Shown: positions 63,519 to 64,000 of the stretch, piece by piece
Layout of the letters: each line of letters starts with the position of its first letter
Numbering within the stretch: the first letter of the stretch is position 1
Assembly: GCA_963576735.1 (NCBI GenBank)
Contig: OY755182.1
Coordinates: 3,100,001 to 3,164,000 of the forward strand
Direction: 5' to 3'
Source: Bedellia somnulentella
Lineage: Eukaryota > Arthropoda > Insecta > Lepidoptera > Bedelliidae
DNA length: 64,000 bases
The notes under the pieces: model-generated
What the model was told of the DNA's origin: nothing
The model's input: only the letters and a program-made list of their open reading frames with translations
The model's database searches: none
Program-made: the position numbers and the translations under genes

Positions 63519-63900
63519 TATATATATATATAACAGTATTTACAAAATAGCTTCTGATCATTATAGTTACTGTAAGCTGTGTAGTGTCGGCTTAGAATGT
63601 AACTACCCCTTTACTTCCCGTGGTAGTTTGTAAGAGGAGACTAAGGGTATTGAGATTTTTTTATAGATTTTTGGGCAATGCGGTTGGAGACACATCACCA
63701 ACGATCTTATTTAAACCTTTTACCACCCCTATAAACTTCACAAAAGCGGATGAAGAATTTCTAATTCCTTAGCCCTGGCTATCCCTTCTAGGAATTAATA
63801 GACGTGAGTATATGTATGTATGTATTTATTAAAAACTTGTATATAAATAGAAACAGTATTTTAGAAAATAGGAACAGATCATTAGAGTTACCATTATGTA
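63519..63900 (+). repeat. Repeat A flanked by ~60 bp imperfect direct repeats
   Basis: Repeat A runs 63578-63824 (CTGTGTAGTGTCGGCTTAGA to GACGTGAGTATATGTATG). Either side carries a related ~60 bp segment: GTATATATATATATATAACA...GATCATTATAGTTAC (63519-63571) and GTATATAAATAGAAACAGT...GATCATTAGAGTTAC (63838-63891). Confidence 0.7.
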
Positions 63901-64000
63901 CACAAAGGCGGACTCATCTTATAATTGTGTAAAGTGTATCGGATTGTTTGAAAGGAAGCAATGAATTTGAATTTTACATTTGATTTAGATCAAGTCATAT

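Overview
The window is AT-rich, intron- and transposon-dense eukaryotic DNA, most likely from a moth or butterfly (Lepidoptera). Evidence: Helitrons of the common lepidopteran type (TC...CTAG between host A and T), tRNA-derived SINEs, non-LTR elements ending in ATGT-type microsatellites, GT-AG introns, and exons of an insect immunoglobulin cell-surface gene. There is no operon structure, CRISPR array or bacterial gene. Family assignments rest on reading motifs, not on database searches.

The one clear host gene is on the + strand at 6851-10990: four exons joining in frame at four GT-AG sites encode the end of Ig domain 2, all of Ig domain 3 and a short tail of a lachesin / Dpr-interacting-protein (DIP) type protein. 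Earlier exons (signal peptide, Ig1, start of Ig2) and the C-terminal membrane anchor are not seen and probably lie outside or far away. The next candidate intron contains a 3.7 kb DNA transposon (11146-14838) with terminal inverted repeats, an ATAT target duplication and a broken, spliced gene with a possible D-D-D catalytic core.

From 17.5 to 28 kb lie two large retrotransposons. An I-clade LINE (17599-23256) has ORF1 with three zinc knuckles and an ORF2 with endonuclease, reverse transcriptase and RNase H; it sits inside a small repeat with a 12 bp target duplication and is itself interrupted. A Ty1/copia element (23446-27970) has 187 bp LTRs differing at one base, an AAAGC target duplication and two in-frame stops. 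A decayed THAP-domain gene (minus strand, 28.4-29.0 kb) follows.

The rest, 28-64 kb, is a mosaic of short elements: Helitrons (35081-36055, 36344-37033, 49859-50839; another at 4503-5985), two PIF/Harbinger-like MITEs (3044-4279, 40333-40504), a TRIM-type miniature LTR element (59497-60257), LINE fragments with readable reverse-transcriptase tails (43.8, 58.4, 60.9 kb), several tRNA-derived SINEs, and a two-exon orphan gene at 38858-39531.

Three local names are used below. 'Repeat A' is a ~245 bp SINE-like element present in over 30 copies on both strands. 'LINE-L' is a non-LTR element seen only as short 3' ends that encode a reverse-transcriptase C-terminus; it shares its last ~20 bp with repeat A. 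'SINE-B' is a ~350 bp tRNA-derived SINE. The most unusual items are the D-D-D transposon with its promoter-like motif array, an eight-unit tandem array built from LINE-L ends inside a MITE, a cluster of nine 13 bp motifs at 756-992, the TRIM, and the orphan two-exon gene.
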